Assembly: GCA_039810245.1 (NCBI GenBank)
Contig: JBDHWQ010000019.1
Span: 15,037 to 79,036 of the forward strand
DNA: 64,000 bases
Direction: 5' to 3'
Source of the DNA: CALDSL01 sp039810245
GTDB lineage: Bacteria; Chloroflexota; Anaerolineae; Anaerolineales; Anaerolineaceae
Shown: piece by piece, positions 27,033 through 35,591 of the stretch
How the letters are laid out: every line of letters begins with the position of its first letter
How positions within the stretch are numbered: the stretch's first letter is position 1
Translations under genes and position numbers: made by a program
The notes under the pieces: model-generated
What the model saw: the letters and a program-made list of their open reading frames with translations, nothing else
What the model was told of the DNA's origin: nothing
Databases searched by the model: none

Positions 27033-27061
27033 TTGGGTTGCGGGAACCTTCGTGCTATACT
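27033..27061 (+). promoter_or_regulatory. Promoter of the DUF5060-type glycosidase gene
   Basis: TTGGGT at 27033-27038, a 17-nt spacer and TATACT at 27056-27061, the latter with a TGn extension (TGCTATACT). The ATG follows 24 nt later behind a GGGGA purine-rich SD-like site. Confidence 0.65.
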
Positions 27062-27085
27062 GGTCCAGAAAGCGGGGACAAGTGT

Positions 27086-29947
27086 ATGCTGCGGATCATA
27101 ATTCTACCCATCCTGCTGGCAATTTCGCTACTGCTGCCGCCGGCGCAGCCGGGTATTGCGCCGCGCATCAGCAACCTGAAGGTATTGACGCCAGAGGTAG
27201 CTGTTTACGACAGAATTGAGCTGCGCTTCGATGTGCGCACCAGTGCTGGCTATACGAATTTACCTTATGATCCTACTCCCCCAACCGGGTTGGAAAGCGT
27301 CAGCGGGATCAGTGTGGATGCAATCTTCACCACACCCGACGGGCGGCGCGTCACTCAGCCGGCGTTCTTCTACCAGGCGTACACCAACTTGCCGGCTAAC
27401 AGCCAGGATGGCCTGCTGCCCGATGGCCGCCCGCAGTGGCAGGTGCGCTTTACTCCGCAACAGCCCGGCACATGGCGGGTGCGCATCCGCGCGGTGGATG
27501 CGGATGGCATGAGCCTTTCGGGCGAGACGCTGGTGGAAGTGCGCGGCGCGAGCCAGAACCCCAACCGGGCGAAGGGCTTTTTACGTGTCAGCACCCGCGA
27601 CCGGCGCTATTTTGAGTTTGCGGACGGCAGCCCGTTCCACCCGGTGGGATTAAACGACGGTTTTGACAGCGCGACCGGCGCGGAACAGCGGCTGGCGCAG
27701 TTTGAAGAGAACGGTATTAACCTGGTGCGCGCCTGGATGAGCGCGGCCGGGATCAATGGTTCGCAATGGACGGCGTGGTCGACCTTCTATCTGCCTTTTG
27801 ACGGTTACCTGCCCCCGACTTCGCTGGAAAGCAAGGATGTTTTCCCCGGCCACGAGCTGGCCTACCGGCTGGACAGCACGAACCCGTGCCTGTTCCAGGG
27901 CTGGTTGAGCGGGCCGGTGGCGGTTCAGCCGGATACCACGTACCGCGTGTGGGCGCGGGTTAAAGTACAGGGCGTTGGCGCAGAGGGGTTTGTGATCAAG
28001 ACCGGCGACTGGCTGGAAAAACGCTGCGAGCAGGCTGGTGAGGGCCGGCCGCTGACGCAACCGTTGAGCGGCAGCAGCAATTGGACTGAGGTCAGCGGCG
28101 CACTGCGCACCGCGCCGGGGCAGACGCGCCTGGACTTTCTCTACCTGGCGCGGCAGAGCGGCAGCGGCACAGCGCTGGTCGATGAGGTGCGGCTGTACGA
28201 GGAAAACGATGCGTTGCAACGTAATCTGCTGGCCGATGGCCGCGCCGACGCGCACCTGGTGTTCGAGCCGGCCGCCGCGGCACGCTGGGATGCCATCATC
28301 CAAAGCGCGGAAGAGCACGGCGTGTATCTCAAGCTGGTGATCGATGAGAAAAACGAATGGATCCGCAATCGCATCAATGCAGAGGGGCAGTTCACGACGG
28401 AAGGTGATAATAATAATTTCTACGCCGCGCCGGGCAGAAAAGTGCGCTGGCTGCAGCAGGCCTGGTGGCGCTACGTGATTGCGCGCTGGGGCTACAGCAC
28501 CGCGATCCATTCCTTTGAATACATCAACGAAGGCGACCCGTACAATGGCAATCACTATGAAGCCGCCAACAGCATGGCGCGCTACTTCCATCGCTGGGAT
28601 CCCTCGCGCCACATGGTTACCACCTCGATGTGGGCGTCCTTCCCCAACAAAGAGCTGTGGTCCAACCCGGATTATGGGGACCTGGATTACGCCGACTTGC
28701 ACGCCTACCTGAGTACCGGCTGGCCGGACCAGAACGCGAGTTTTGTTTCCACCTTTGCGCTGGATACCAGCGCGTCCAACCAACACAACGGGTTGAACGC
28801 GGTGCGCATCGACGCGGGCGCCAGCGGAGCGACGACGATCACCCCGCGCGGGCTGGTGCTGCGCGAAAAAGGCGAGTGGCTGGTGCGCTATTGGATGAAA
28901 GCGCGTGGCTTTCAGATGAGCTGCCCGTACAACACCAGCGGCGGGATGCAGCGCGTGCGCTGGAGCCTGGACGGCGGCACGTACAATGGCGGGCGCGAAG
29001 CTGTGGTACCGACCAACAGCGAGGGCAGCGACTTTGTCTGCACCGCGCCGGATGGCACATATGACTGGCAGCAGTTCCGCAGCGACCGGGATAACCAGGG
29101 CCAGCCGCTGGCCGAGCAGTTCCGGCTGGTCATTCAAGACGAGCAACCACATGAGATTGCGCTATCGATTGAGAATGCCAGTGGCACACGCGGCTCAGCC
29201 TGGATCAGCCAGGTGGAGCTGGTAAGCCCATCGGGCCGGGTCACACCGGTGATTGGCGCGTTTGATGCCACGCGGTTTGACGACGATACTGCCTGGTACA
29301 ACGCGGCTTACGGTCTGTTGCTGGGCGCAAACAGCCCGGTTGGAGCAGGTATGCCACTGATGCGCGGCGAGGCCGGGTTGGATGATCCGCAGATGGGCGG
29401 ATACCTGGCAAATTTGAACCGCGATAAAGATGGCGTGTGGCTGCATAACAACGTATGGGCGCAGCTCGGCCCGGGCGGGATGACCGACCTGATGTGGTGG
29501 ACCAGCGAAACGATCATGGAAAATGCGCAGACCGGCCGCGTACCGGGCCTGCTGCCGGTCTACCGAACCTACCGTGATTTCGTCGAAGGCATCCCGTTGA
29601 ATAACGGCCAATACCACGACGCCAAAGCGCAGACTTCCGACCCGCGGCTGCGGGCGTGGGGCCAACGCGACGATGCCAGCGGGCAGGCACACCTGTGGAT
29701 TCAGAACCGTGAGCATACCTGGCGCGCGGTCGCCGACGGAAAGCGTATCCCGGCGGTGGCGGGCAGCGTGTTGCTGACCGGTATGCCGCCGGCCACCTAC
29801 CGGGTGGAATGGTGGGACACGTACACCCCCGGCGCGGGCGTGATCAAAACCGAAGTGATCGCCAGCAATGGTGGAATGCTGGTACTGGCGCTGCCTCAGC
29901 CGCTGGTGAGTGATATCGCGGTGAAGATCACGCGGCAGAGAAATTAG
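27086..29947 (+). CDS. Secreted DUF5060-type glycoside hydrolase
   Basis: 953 residues. The ATG at 27086 opens with a signal peptide (hydrophobic core about 3-20, ending near PPAQPGIA). A beta-sandwich resembling DUF5060 follows (about 30-165), then a (beta/alpha)8-like region starting FHPVGLN. A probable acid/base Glu482 lies in YINEGDP and a probable nucleophile Glu762 in MRGEAGL, in clan GH-A style. Between them are two inserted carbohydrate-binding-like beta domains (about 240-380 and 550-710). The protein is probably exported to cleave a polysaccharide; the substrate is unknown. The C-terminus is a small beta domain. Its promoter is divergent from that of the GAF kinase. It is longer than single-domain members. 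Confidence 0.78.
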   Translation: MLRIIILPILLAISLLLPPAQPGIAPRISNLKVLTPEVAVYDRIELRFDVRTSAGYTNLPYDPTPPTGLESVSGISVDAIFTTPDGRRVTQPAFFYQAYTNLPANSQDGLLPDGRPQWQVRFTPQQPGTWRVRIRAVDADGMSLSGETLVEVRGASQNPNRAKGFLRVSTRDRRYFEFADGSPFHPVGLNDGFDSATGAEQRLAQFEENGINLVRAWMSAAGINGSQWTAWSTFYLPFDGYLPPTSLESKDVFPGHELAYRLDSTNPCLFQGWLSGPVAVQPDTTYRVWARVKVQGVGAEGFVIKTGDWLEKRCEQAGEGRPLTQPLSGSSNWTEVSGALRTAPGQTRLDFLYLARQSGSGTALVDEVRLYEENDALQRNLLADGRADAHLVFEPAAAARWDAIIQSAEEHGVYLKLVIDEKNEWIRNRINAEGQFTTEGDNNNFYAAPGRKVRWLQQAWWRYVIARWGYSTAIHSFEYINEGDPYNGNHYEAANSMARYFHRWDPSRHMVTTSMWASFPNKELWSNPDYGDLDYADLHAYLSTGWPDQNASFVSTFALDTSASNQHNGLNAVRIDAGASGATTITPRGLVLREKGEWLVRYWMKARGFQMSCPYNTSGGMQRVRWSLDGGTYNGGREAVVPTNSEGSDFVCTAPDGTYDWQQFRSDRDNQGQPLAEQFRLVIQDEQPHEIALSIENASGTRGSAWISQVELVSPSGRVTPVIGAFDATRFDDDTAWYNAAYGLLLGANSPVGAGMPLMRGEAGLDDPQMGGYLANLNRDKDGVWLHNNVWAQLGPGGMTDLMWWTSETIMENAQTGRVPGLLPVYRTYRDFVEGIPLNNGQYHDAKAQTSDPRLRAWGQRDDASGQAHLWIQNREHTWRAVADGKRIPAVAGSVLLTGMPPATYRVEWWDTYTPGAGVIKTEVIASNGGMLVLALPQPLVSDIAVKITRQRN

Positions 29948-29978
29948 AGAAAGTACATAGATTTTCTATAGAATTTCG

Positions 29979-30010
29979 CAGGGAATCGTGCAACAATAAC
30001 GATGTCCCTG
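29979..30010 (+). terminator. Possible hairpin after the glycosidase gene
   Basis: Imperfect stem CAGGGA-A-TCGT / ACGA-TG-TCCCTG with a 9-nt loop, 32 nt after the stop. No good T-run follows, so termination is uncertain. The 160-nt gap that contains it is noticeably AT-richer than the flanking genes. Confidence 0.35.
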
Positions 30011-30111
30011 TGTTGGAGTTAAAACCATAAGATGCGAAGAATACGATAAGGGCACGAAGTAACGAAGAAAATACGTAGAAGAACAACAGGTGCAGGAAAA
30101 GCGAGGGTGGG

Positions 30112-31317
30112 ATGGAATACGATCTGGTGTTTGAAGGTGGTGGGGCCAAGGGGATGGTATTCGTTGGCGCGATGCAAGAATTTGAGGCGCGCGGACACAC
30201 CTATAAGCGCCTGCTGGGCACCTCGGCCGGGGCGATCACGGCTGTGATGCTGGCAGCGGGGTTCAACGCTCAGGAAATGCTGGGCATGCTGGCTGAAAAA
30301 GAACCCGACGGCGCGCCGGTGTTCACCCGGTTTATGGCCATGCCACCTGCTATTGATCGCGGGCTGGTCCGTGAAAGCGTGACACGCCAGTTACTGCGCC
30401 AGATCAACCTGCCGCTGGTGCCGGACCGGGTGGAGGATGGTCTGGATGACCGCCTGGCGGACTGGATTGCCACCAACCCCAGCCTGCGCGGGCTGTTTTC
30501 GTTCATTGAGTATGGCGGCTGGTTCTCAGCGGATCACTTCGTAGCGTGGCTTCAGCAACACCTCGACCAGGGAGAATACAAAGGCCAGCCGCGCCGTTTT
30601 AGTGGGCTGAACCTGGCGCAGTTCCACCAGCACACCGGGGTAGACTTTTCCGTGATCGCTTCCGATACCACCGGCGAGCGCATGCTGGTGCTCAACCACC
30701 GCACCGCGCCGGACGTGCCAGTGGTGTGGGCGGTGCGCATGTCGATGAGCATCCCGCTGCTGTGGCAGGCGGTGACCTGGCGCAAGGAATGGGGAACGTA
30801 CCTGGGGCGCGAGATGCAGGGGCACGAGATCGTGGATGGCGGGCTGTTATCGAACTTCCCCATTGAGCTGTTCGTCAGTCGCGATCCTTCGGTACGGTCG
30901 GTGATGGGTGAAGAGCCCGGCGGCAGCGTGCTGGGGATGCTGATTGATGAAAGCCTGCCGGTGGAAGGTGCGGACCCGCCGGCGGCCGTTGCGAGTGGTC
31001 TGAAACTGGGCGAGCTGCGCACGGTGCAGCGGCTGGCTAGCTTGATGAATACGGCGCTCAGCGCGCACGATAAGATGGTTATCGAGTCCTTCGAGCGCTT
31101 TGTGGTGCGCATGCCGGCCAAAGGCTACGGCACAACCGAGTTTGGCATGGACGAGGCACGCCGGGGAGCATTGGTACAGGCCGGGCGCGAAAAGCTGCAT
31201 GCGTATTTCGAGAGCGCCGGCCGCGATGGGGTCAGTTTTGGCGCCGGGCAGGGCGAGGATTTGCGGCGAGCGGTGGAAAAGGCCGATGCCCGCGCGAAGA
31301 AGATTTTCGAAGAGTGA
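30112..31317 (+). CDS. Patatin-like phospholipase
   Basis: 401 residues. The oxyanion-hole motif GGGAKG (about 9-14), the nucleophile elbow GTSAG with Ser38, and the DGG motif with Asp242 (IVDGGLLSNFP) form the Ser-Asp dyad typical of patatins, which hydrolyse acyl esters of phospholipids or other lipids. No signal peptide or membrane helix is evident, so it is probably cytoplasmic or peripherally attached. The ATG is preceded by a purine-rich stretch (GAGGGTGGG). It stands alone between the glycosidase and tRNA-Leu. Bacterial patatins range from housekeeping lipases to toxin- or defence-linked effectors; nothing beside it suggests the latter. Confidence 0.9.
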   Translation: MEYDLVFEGGGAKGMVFVGAMQEFEARGHTYKRLLGTSAGAITAVMLAAGFNAQEMLGMLAEKEPDGAPVFTRFMAMPPAIDRGLVRESVTRQLLRQINLPLVPDRVEDGLDDRLADWIATNPSLRGLFSFIEYGGWFSADHFVAWLQQHLDQGEYKGQPRRFSGLNLAQFHQHTGVDFSVIASDTTGERMLVLNHRTAPDVPVVWAVRMSMSIPLLWQAVTWRKEWGTYLGREMQGHEIVDGGLLSNFPIELFVSRDPSVRSVMGEEPGGSVLGMLIDESLPVEGADPPAAVASGLKLGELRTVQRLASLMNTALSAHDKMVIESFERFVVRMPAKGYGTTEFGMDEARRGALVQAGREKLHAYFESAGRDGVSFGAGQGEDLRRAVEKADARAKKIFEE

Positions 31318-31338
31318 AGAAAACCTTCGCTACAAAAC

Positions 31339-31360
31339 AAAAAAGGCTGCCATAGCAGCC
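31339..31360 (-). terminator. Intrinsic terminator of tRNA-Leu
   Basis: On the minus strand the stem GGCTGC/GCAGCC with a 4-nt loop is followed by a run of T. It starts 7 nt after the tRNA 3' end, and on the other strand ends the patatin gene region. Confidence 0.85.
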
Positions 31361-31367
31361 CTTCGTG

Positions 31368-31449
31368 TGCGCTGGGGGGGAGTCGAACCCCCACGCCTTG
31401 CGGCACATGGCCCTCAACCATGCCTGTCTGCCAGTTCCAGCACCAGCGC
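31368..31449 (-). tRNA. tRNA-Leu (anticodon GAG)
   Basis: 82 nt. Acceptor arms GCGCTGG/CCAGCGC pair perfectly with discriminator A. The anticodon stem CATGG/CCATG encloses TTGAGGG, giving anticodon GAG (Leu CUC/CUU). A long variable arm is present, as expected for class II leucine tRNA, and the T arm is GGGGGTTCGACTCCCCC. The gene has its own promoter and terminator and encodes no CCA. Confidence 0.96.
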
Positions 31450-31461
31450 GCGAACTTTCAT

Positions 31462-31490
31462 ATTATAATCGTGCCCAATGGGAGCGTCAA
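31462..31490 (-). promoter_or_regulatory. Near-consensus promoter of tRNA-Leu
   Basis: On the minus strand, TTGACG, a 17-nt spacer and TATAAT, placed 12 nt before the tRNA 5' end. This is one of the best housekeeping-type promoters in the window, and shows that the organism's main sigma factor recognises standard -35/-10 elements. Confidence 0.85.
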
Positions 31491-31579
31491 GGTTTGCCCG
31501 GCGCTTGCAGATGGGCATTCTTTTTTCTCGTTTTTCTTCCAAATGCACTCATAACAGCAGGGACATCTGAGGAGGATGC

Positions 31580-32602
31580 ATGGCAATCGTATTAGATGCG
31601 ATGGGCAGCGATACCTACCCCGACCCGGAAATTGCGGCTGCCGTGGCCGCAGCCGAGCAGTTCGGCGAGGAAATTATCCTGGTGGGAAGCGCAGCGCTGC
31701 TGAAGGCTAAACTGGTGGCGGCCAACCCGCGCGGCCTGCCGGTGCGCCTGGTAGACGCGCCAGACGTGCTGGAAATGCACGATAAGCCGGTGGAAGCGGC
31801 CAAACGCAAGCCGCGCAACTCGATGGCGGTAGGACTGGAGCTGGTAAAAAGTGGCGAGGCGCGTGCTTTTATCTCGGCGGGCAACACCGGCGGGATTATG
31901 TTCAACGCGCTGCGCACGCTGGGTCGTATCAAGGGCGTGCAGCGCCCGGCGCTGACGGCGCGCTTCCCGGTAAAGGACGGCTCATGTGTGGTGTTGGATA
32001 TCGGCGCAAACGCTGACTGCCGGCCGGAGTTTCTGCTGCAGTTCGCGGTAATGGGCTCCGCCTACGCCGAACGCGCTCTGGGGATCTCCCAACCACGCGT
32101 GGGGTTGATCTCTAACGGCGAGGAAGGCGGCAAGGGCAACCAGCTTATCAAAGACACCTACCCGCTGCTGGAAAACTCCGGGCTGAACTTCATTGGCAAC
32201 GTGGAAGGCAAAGAGTTGTTCGGCGGCAAGGCCGATGTGGCCGTGTGCGACGGCTTTACCGGCAACGTATTGTTGAAATCCAGCGAAGCGGTGGCCAAGT
32301 TGTTGGTGGACATGCTGAAAGACGAGCTGATGGCCTCCACCGTGACCAAGATCGGTGCATTACTGGCCAAACCGGCGTTTCGTAAGCTGCGGGCCATGCT
32401 CGACCCCGGTGAAGTGGGCGCCGCGCCGCTGCTGGGCATCGATGGGTTGGTGCTGGTGGGTCACGGGCGCTCAGACGCCCACGCGCTGGTAAATGCCATT
32501 CGCGTGGCACGCTCACTGGCTGATTCCAACCTGGTGGAAGCCACGCGCGCTATGATCCAGGAACGTTTAGCCATGTTAGAAGGCGCGAGCAGCGCCGCGT
32601 AA
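31580..32602 (+). CDS. plsX: Phosphate acyltransferase PlsX
   Basis: 340 residues, normal length. The N-terminus MAIVLDAMGSD, the SAGNTGG motif (about 94-100) and LDIGAN are PlsX signatures. PlsX makes acyl-phosphate from acyl-ACP for phospholipid synthesis. The start ATG follows GAGGAGG, 4 nt away. In many bacteria plsX neighbours rpmF, fapR or fabD; none is here, so this copy is detached from the usual fatty-acid cluster. The following NERD-like gene begins 25 nt later and may be co-transcribed. Confidence 0.96.
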   Translation: MAIVLDAMGSDTYPDPEIAAAVAAAEQFGEEIILVGSAALLKAKLVAANPRGLPVRLVDAPDVLEMHDKPVEAAKRKPRNSMAVGLELVKSGEARAFISAGNTGGIMFNALRTLGRIKGVQRPALTARFPVKDGSCVVLDIGANADCRPEFLLQFAVMGSAYAERALGISQPRVGLISNGEEGGKGNQLIKDTYPLLENSGLNFIGNVEGKELFGGKADVAVCDGFTGNVLLKSSEAVAKLLVDMLKDELMASTVTKIGALLAKPAFRKLRAMLDPGEVGAAPLLGIDGLVLVGHGRSDAHALVNAIRVARSLADSNLVEATRAMIQERLAMLEGASSAA

Positions 32603-32627
32603 ACCGCAGAGAGAGAAACCAACCGCC

Positions 32628-33344
32628 ATGAAAATCGTAACCAATAAAAAACTACTGCAGCGCAACCGCAAAATCGGGCAGTTCCTTTCAATCGGCAGCC
32701 TGCTGATCCTGGGTGGTGGCATGTACATGTCGTTCCGGCCAGAGCTGCTGTCATATTCGTTCCTGGCCCTGATCGTGGGCTTTATGGTATCGCAGATTGG
32801 CATTTACTATGGCAACCGCTGGGGACGGTCGCCGCGGCCGGACGAGGTGCTCACCGCCTCGCTCAAGGGGCTGGACGACCGTTACACGCTGTATCATTAC
32901 ATTGCGCCGACGGCGCACCTGCTGGTAGGCCCGGCGGGGGTGTGGGCGCTGATCCCGTACGCGCAGCGCGGTAAGATCAGCTTCGAGAAGGGCCGCTGGA
33001 AGCAAAAAGGCGGGAACCTGTACCTGAAGATCTTTGCTCAGGAAGGTCTGGGAAGACCTGATGCCGAGGTAAAATCGGCGCTGCAGGATATGGAACGATT
33101 CTACACGCGCGAGCTGGGTGGCACGCAACTGCCCACCCAGGCGGCGTTGGTATTCACCAACCCGAAGGCTGAGCTGGAAACGGCCGAAGCGCCTATCACG
33201 GCGGTGAAAGCAGATAAGCTCAAAGATTTGATTCGCAAAAATGCCAAAGAAGGCAGCAAGGTGATGACGCCAGATATGGTGAAGCAGCTTACCACGGCGC
33301 TGCCCGAGGCTGACGTAGAAGTAATCAAGGGTGATATCAAGTGA
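32628..33344 (+). CDS. NERD-like two-helix membrane protein
   Basis: 238 residues. Two membrane helices (about 17-35 and 43-61) precede a soluble domain with a region (HYIAPTAHLLVGPAGVWALIP) reminiscent of nuclease-related (NERD) folds, then a basic segment rich in Lys and a C-terminal alpha region. I cannot point to a complete nuclease active site, so the assignment is by resemblance only. It is 25 nt after plsX and ends just before a strong bidirectional terminator. Role unknown; possibly envelope-associated. Confidence 0.65.
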   Translation: MKIVTNKKLLQRNRKIGQFLSIGSLLILGGGMYMSFRPELLSYSFLALIVGFMVSQIGIYYGNRWGRSPRPDEVLTASLKGLDDRYTLYHYIAPTAHLLVGPAGVWALIPYAQRGKISFEKGRWKQKGGNLYLKIFAQEGLGRPDAEVKSALQDMERFYTRELGGTQLPTQAALVFTNPKAELETAEAPITAVKADKLKDLIRKNAKEGSKVMTPDMVKQLTTALPEADVEVIKGDIK

Positions 33345-33356
33345 TATCCGAGCAAC

Positions 33357-33386
33357 AAAAAAGCGCCGGCATGCCGGCGCTTTTTT
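33357..33386. terminator. Bidirectional intrinsic terminator
   Basis: A perfect palindrome: six A, GCGCCGGC, two-base centre, GCCGGCGC, six T. It sits between the convergent NERD-like and pseudouridine synthase genes and should stop transcription from both sides. Confidence 0.95.
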
Positions 33387-33401
33387 GTTGCTTGCATACA
33401 T

Positions 33402-34334
33402 TTAGCGCGGCGCTTTTGGGCGGCGCGGGTTGGTTGAGCGCGGGGGCCGGGATGCGCCCGGCTTCGGCCCGGTGGCAGGTTTGCCGGCTGGGCGCGGAGC
33501 GTGCGACTGTTCCTGTTTTTGCGGGGCGCTGGGCCGGCGCGCCGGGCGGGCCGGGTGACCGGGCCTGGTCTGCGCGGATGGGCGCTGTGCCGGGCGCTGA
33601 GTCTTATCGCGATTTTGCAGCTTTTTCAGGCTGGCAACTTCCGCCGGGGTGAGGTGGCGCCATTCGCGTGGCTTAAGGTTGCCCAGCTCCAGCGACCCGA
33701 TTCGCATGCGAATGATGCGAAAGACGGGCAGTCCCAGGCGCTTGCCCACCTCACGGATCTGGCGCTTCCGGCCTTCTTTGAGGATTACCGTTAGCCAGGA
33801 ACCTTTACCGGCAAAACCAGTGAGGGTCACCTGGGCAGGAGCGGTGCGGTATCCGTCTTCCATCACCACGCCGCGCCGCCAGGTGGCAAGCTGCTCTTCA
33901 TCCGGGCGCACGGCGAGCTGCACGCGGTATTCTTTCTCGTGCTCATAGCGCGGGTGGGTCAGGCGGTTGGCCAGCTCACCATCATTGGTCAACAGGATCA
34001 GACCTTCGCTGTCCAAATCCAGCCGGCCCACGGCGAACAGGTGGCCGGGAACATCCACAAGACCGCGCACGGTGGGGCGCGGGTTGGGCTCGTTCGGGTC
34101 TTCATCAGATAGCACGCCGCGCGGCTTGTGCAGAGCGATGTACACGAACTGCGGCATTTCCTTGCCCACCGGGCGGCCATCCACGGTGATTGAGTCCCGC
34201 GAGGCATCAGCCTTCATGCCCAGCTCGGCCACTTTGCCATTGACGCGCACGCGCCCGGCCTCGATCAATTCTTCATTGGCGCGCCGCGAGCCATAGCCGG
34301 CGCGCGCCAGAATCTTCTGCAATCGTTCTTCCAT
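33402..34334 (-). CDS. RsuA/RluB-family rRNA pseudouridine synthase with basic Pro-rich tail
   Basis: 310 residues. An N-terminal S4 RNA-binding domain (MEERLQKILARAGYGSRR) precedes the synthase domain with the catalytic GRLDLDSEGLILL motif (about 101-113, catalytic Asp within) and a KEGRKRQIREV segment. The family isomerises specific uridines in 16S or 23S rRNA; RluB-like (23S) is my preference. The last 65 or so residues are a low-complexity Pro/Arg/Lys/Gln tail absent from the core family, probably an RNA-binding extension. It is 3 nt downstream of scpB, so they form an operon, a common pairing. Confidence 0.93.
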   Translation of the reverse strand: MEERLQKILARAGYGSRRANEELIEAGRVRVNGKVAELGMKADASRDSITVDGRPVGKEMPQFVYIALHKPRGVLSDEDPNEPNPRPTVRGLVDVPGHLFAVGRLDLDSEGLILLTNDGELANRLTHPRYEHEKEYRVQLAVRPDEEQLATWRRGVVMEDGYRTAPAQVTLTGFAGKGSWLTVILKEGRKRQIREVGKRLGLPVFRIIRMRIGSLELGNLKPREWRHLTPAEVASLKKLQNRDKTQRPAQRPSAQTRPGHPARPARRPSAPQKQEQSHAPRPAGKPATGPKPGASRPPRSTNPRRPKAPR

Positions 34335-34337
34335 CGA

Positions 34338-34913
34338 TTAATCCTTCAAAATACCATTGCCGCCATTAGGCGCTTCCTCATCCAGCAAACGCTCGAACGG
34401 GGGAAGCTGGTCGAGCGAGGCGAGGCCAAAATGCTGTAAAAACTCGGCGCTGGTGCCGAACAGGATGGGTCTGCCGGGACCTTCGGTGCGGCCGACCTCG
34501 ACCACCAGTCCCTTGCTGAGCAGGCTTTTGAGCACCCCGTCGCTGTTGACGCCGCGGATGGCGTCAATGCCGGGACGGGTAATCGGCTGGCGGTAAGCGA
34601 CGATGGTGAGCGTTTCCAGCGCGGCGCGAGTGAGGCGCACGGTAGCATCGAAGCCGAGGAACTTTTCCACCAGCAGGCCATAGGCCGGCGCGGTGGTAAG
34701 CTGCACGCGCCCGCCCTGCCACTGGATGCTCAGGCCGCGGTTTTGGGAGTACATCTGCTCCAGGCAGCGCAGGCCCTGCTCTACCTGGGTGGGGTTGATG
34801 CCCAGCGTTTCAGCAAGCTGCACGAGCGGCACCGGGGTAGCGGCGACGAACAGCAGCGCTTCGAGGCGGGCTGATAAATCTGCAATGTCGGTTTCTGGTA
34901 TGCTGTCACTCAT
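34338..34913 (-). CDS. scpB: ScpB, kleisin-complex subunit of the SMC condensin
   Basis: 191 residues from the ATG at 34911-34913. Winged-helix content and motifs such as ALETLTIVAYRQPITRPGIDAIRG and LLSKGLVVEVGR are diagnostic of ScpB, which dimerises and binds ScpA in the SMC-ScpAB chromosome-condensation complex. scpA is not next to it. A longer frame upstream would overlap the divergent lipoprotein gene and lacks homology, so it is rejected. The start has no SD and lies 6 nt from a minus-strand TATTAT, consistent with leaderless expression. Confidence 0.95.
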   Translation of the reverse strand: MSDSIPETDIADLSARLEALLFVAATPVPLVQLAETLGINPTQVEQGLRCLEQMYSQNRGLSIQWQGGRVQLTTAPAYGLLVEKFLGFDATVRLTRAALETLTIVAYRQPITRPGIDAIRGVNSDGVLKSLLSKGLVVEVGRTEGPGRPILFGTSAEFLQHFGLASLDQLPPFERLLDEEAPNGGNGILKD

Positions 34914-34918
34914 GATGC

Positions 34919-34925
34919 TATAATA
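34919..34925. promoter_or_regulatory. Overlapping divergent -10 boxes between scpB and a lipoprotein gene
   Basis: The 7-bp TATAATA contains TATAAT for the plus strand (10 nt before the lipoprotein ATG) and TATTAT for the minus strand (6 nt before the scpB ATG). The two start codons are only 21 nt apart and neither has an SD site, so both messages are predicted to have very short or no leaders. Confidence 0.55.
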
Positions 34926-34934
34926 CGTCGGTAT

Positions 34935-35504
34935 ATGAACCGGAACGAATCTCTTCAACCATCCCGGGCGCTGTGGCGCTGGCTGCCACTGCTGGCCCTT
35001 CTGCTGGCATCGCTGGCCTGCCAGGTTTCGCTGGGCGGCCCGCAAGCCCCGGCCGACCGCACGCCGGTACCGGCGCAGGCGCAAGACTGGCGTAGCCTGC
35101 TGGCGAATGCCCAACCCGGCGATACGCTGGACATAACCCTGACCGAGGGTGACCTGACGGCTATCCTCGCCCGGCAGGTCGGGTCGGTGCAGGATGTGAA
35201 GATCAGCGACCCGCAGGTGGTGCTGCGCAACGGCAAGATGGAAGTGTATGGCCGGGCGGAAGCCCCCAACGTGGCAGGCAATTTCCAGGCAGTTTTAAAT
35301 GTTCAGGCAGAAAACGGTCGCGCGCGGGTAGATGTTGAATCGGCCAATATTGGCGCAATCCCCGTGCCGTCCAGTATCACCGAGCGCATGACCAGCGCGC
35401 TGGATGACACCCTGGCGGATGCGACTGGCAGCGGGGGCCGCCTGTACATCAACCGCATTGACATGCTCGAAGGAGCCATGACGATCAACGCGACTGTGCA
35501 ATAG
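34935..35504 (+). CDS. Lipoprotein of unknown function
   Basis: 189 residues. Signal peptide with a lipobox LASLAC at Cys29, then a Pro/Ala linker and a single alpha/beta domain (about 50-189) in which TEGDLTAILARQVG, a VVLRNGKMEVYG strand and a VDVESANIGAIPVPSSI segment are visible. These resemble lipid-binding DUF2993/LolA-like folds loosely, not enough to name one. It is presumably anchored on the outer face of the membrane. 87 nt separates it from the next lipoprotein gene on the same strand. Confidence 0.8.
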   Translation: MNRNESLQPSRALWRWLPLLALLLASLACQVSLGGPQAPADRTPVPAQAQDWRSLLANAQPGDTLDITLTEGDLTAILARQVGSVQDVKISDPQVVLRNGKMEVYGRAEAPNVAGNFQAVLNVQAENGRARVDVESANIGAIPVPSSITERMTSALDDTLADATGSGGRLYINRIDMLEGAMTINATVQ

Positions 35505-35591
35505 AACCGCATCGCGGCCCGTAGGCTTCACAGCGTGTGCGGTGAGGGCTCCCCTGATTATACCGGATTTTGATAGGTTCTTTGAGCGATC

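Noticed and set aside
27650..29152. 500-codon open frame antisense to the glycosidase gene
   Set aside because: It lies entirely inside a well-supported gene, is rich in His, Arg, Ala and Val as expected for a high-GC antisense frame, and shows no domain or SD.
30112..31317. Patatin gene as a CBASS-type defence effector
   Set aside because: No cyclic-nucleotide synthase, Cap2/Cap3 or other defence gene is nearby; it stands alone.
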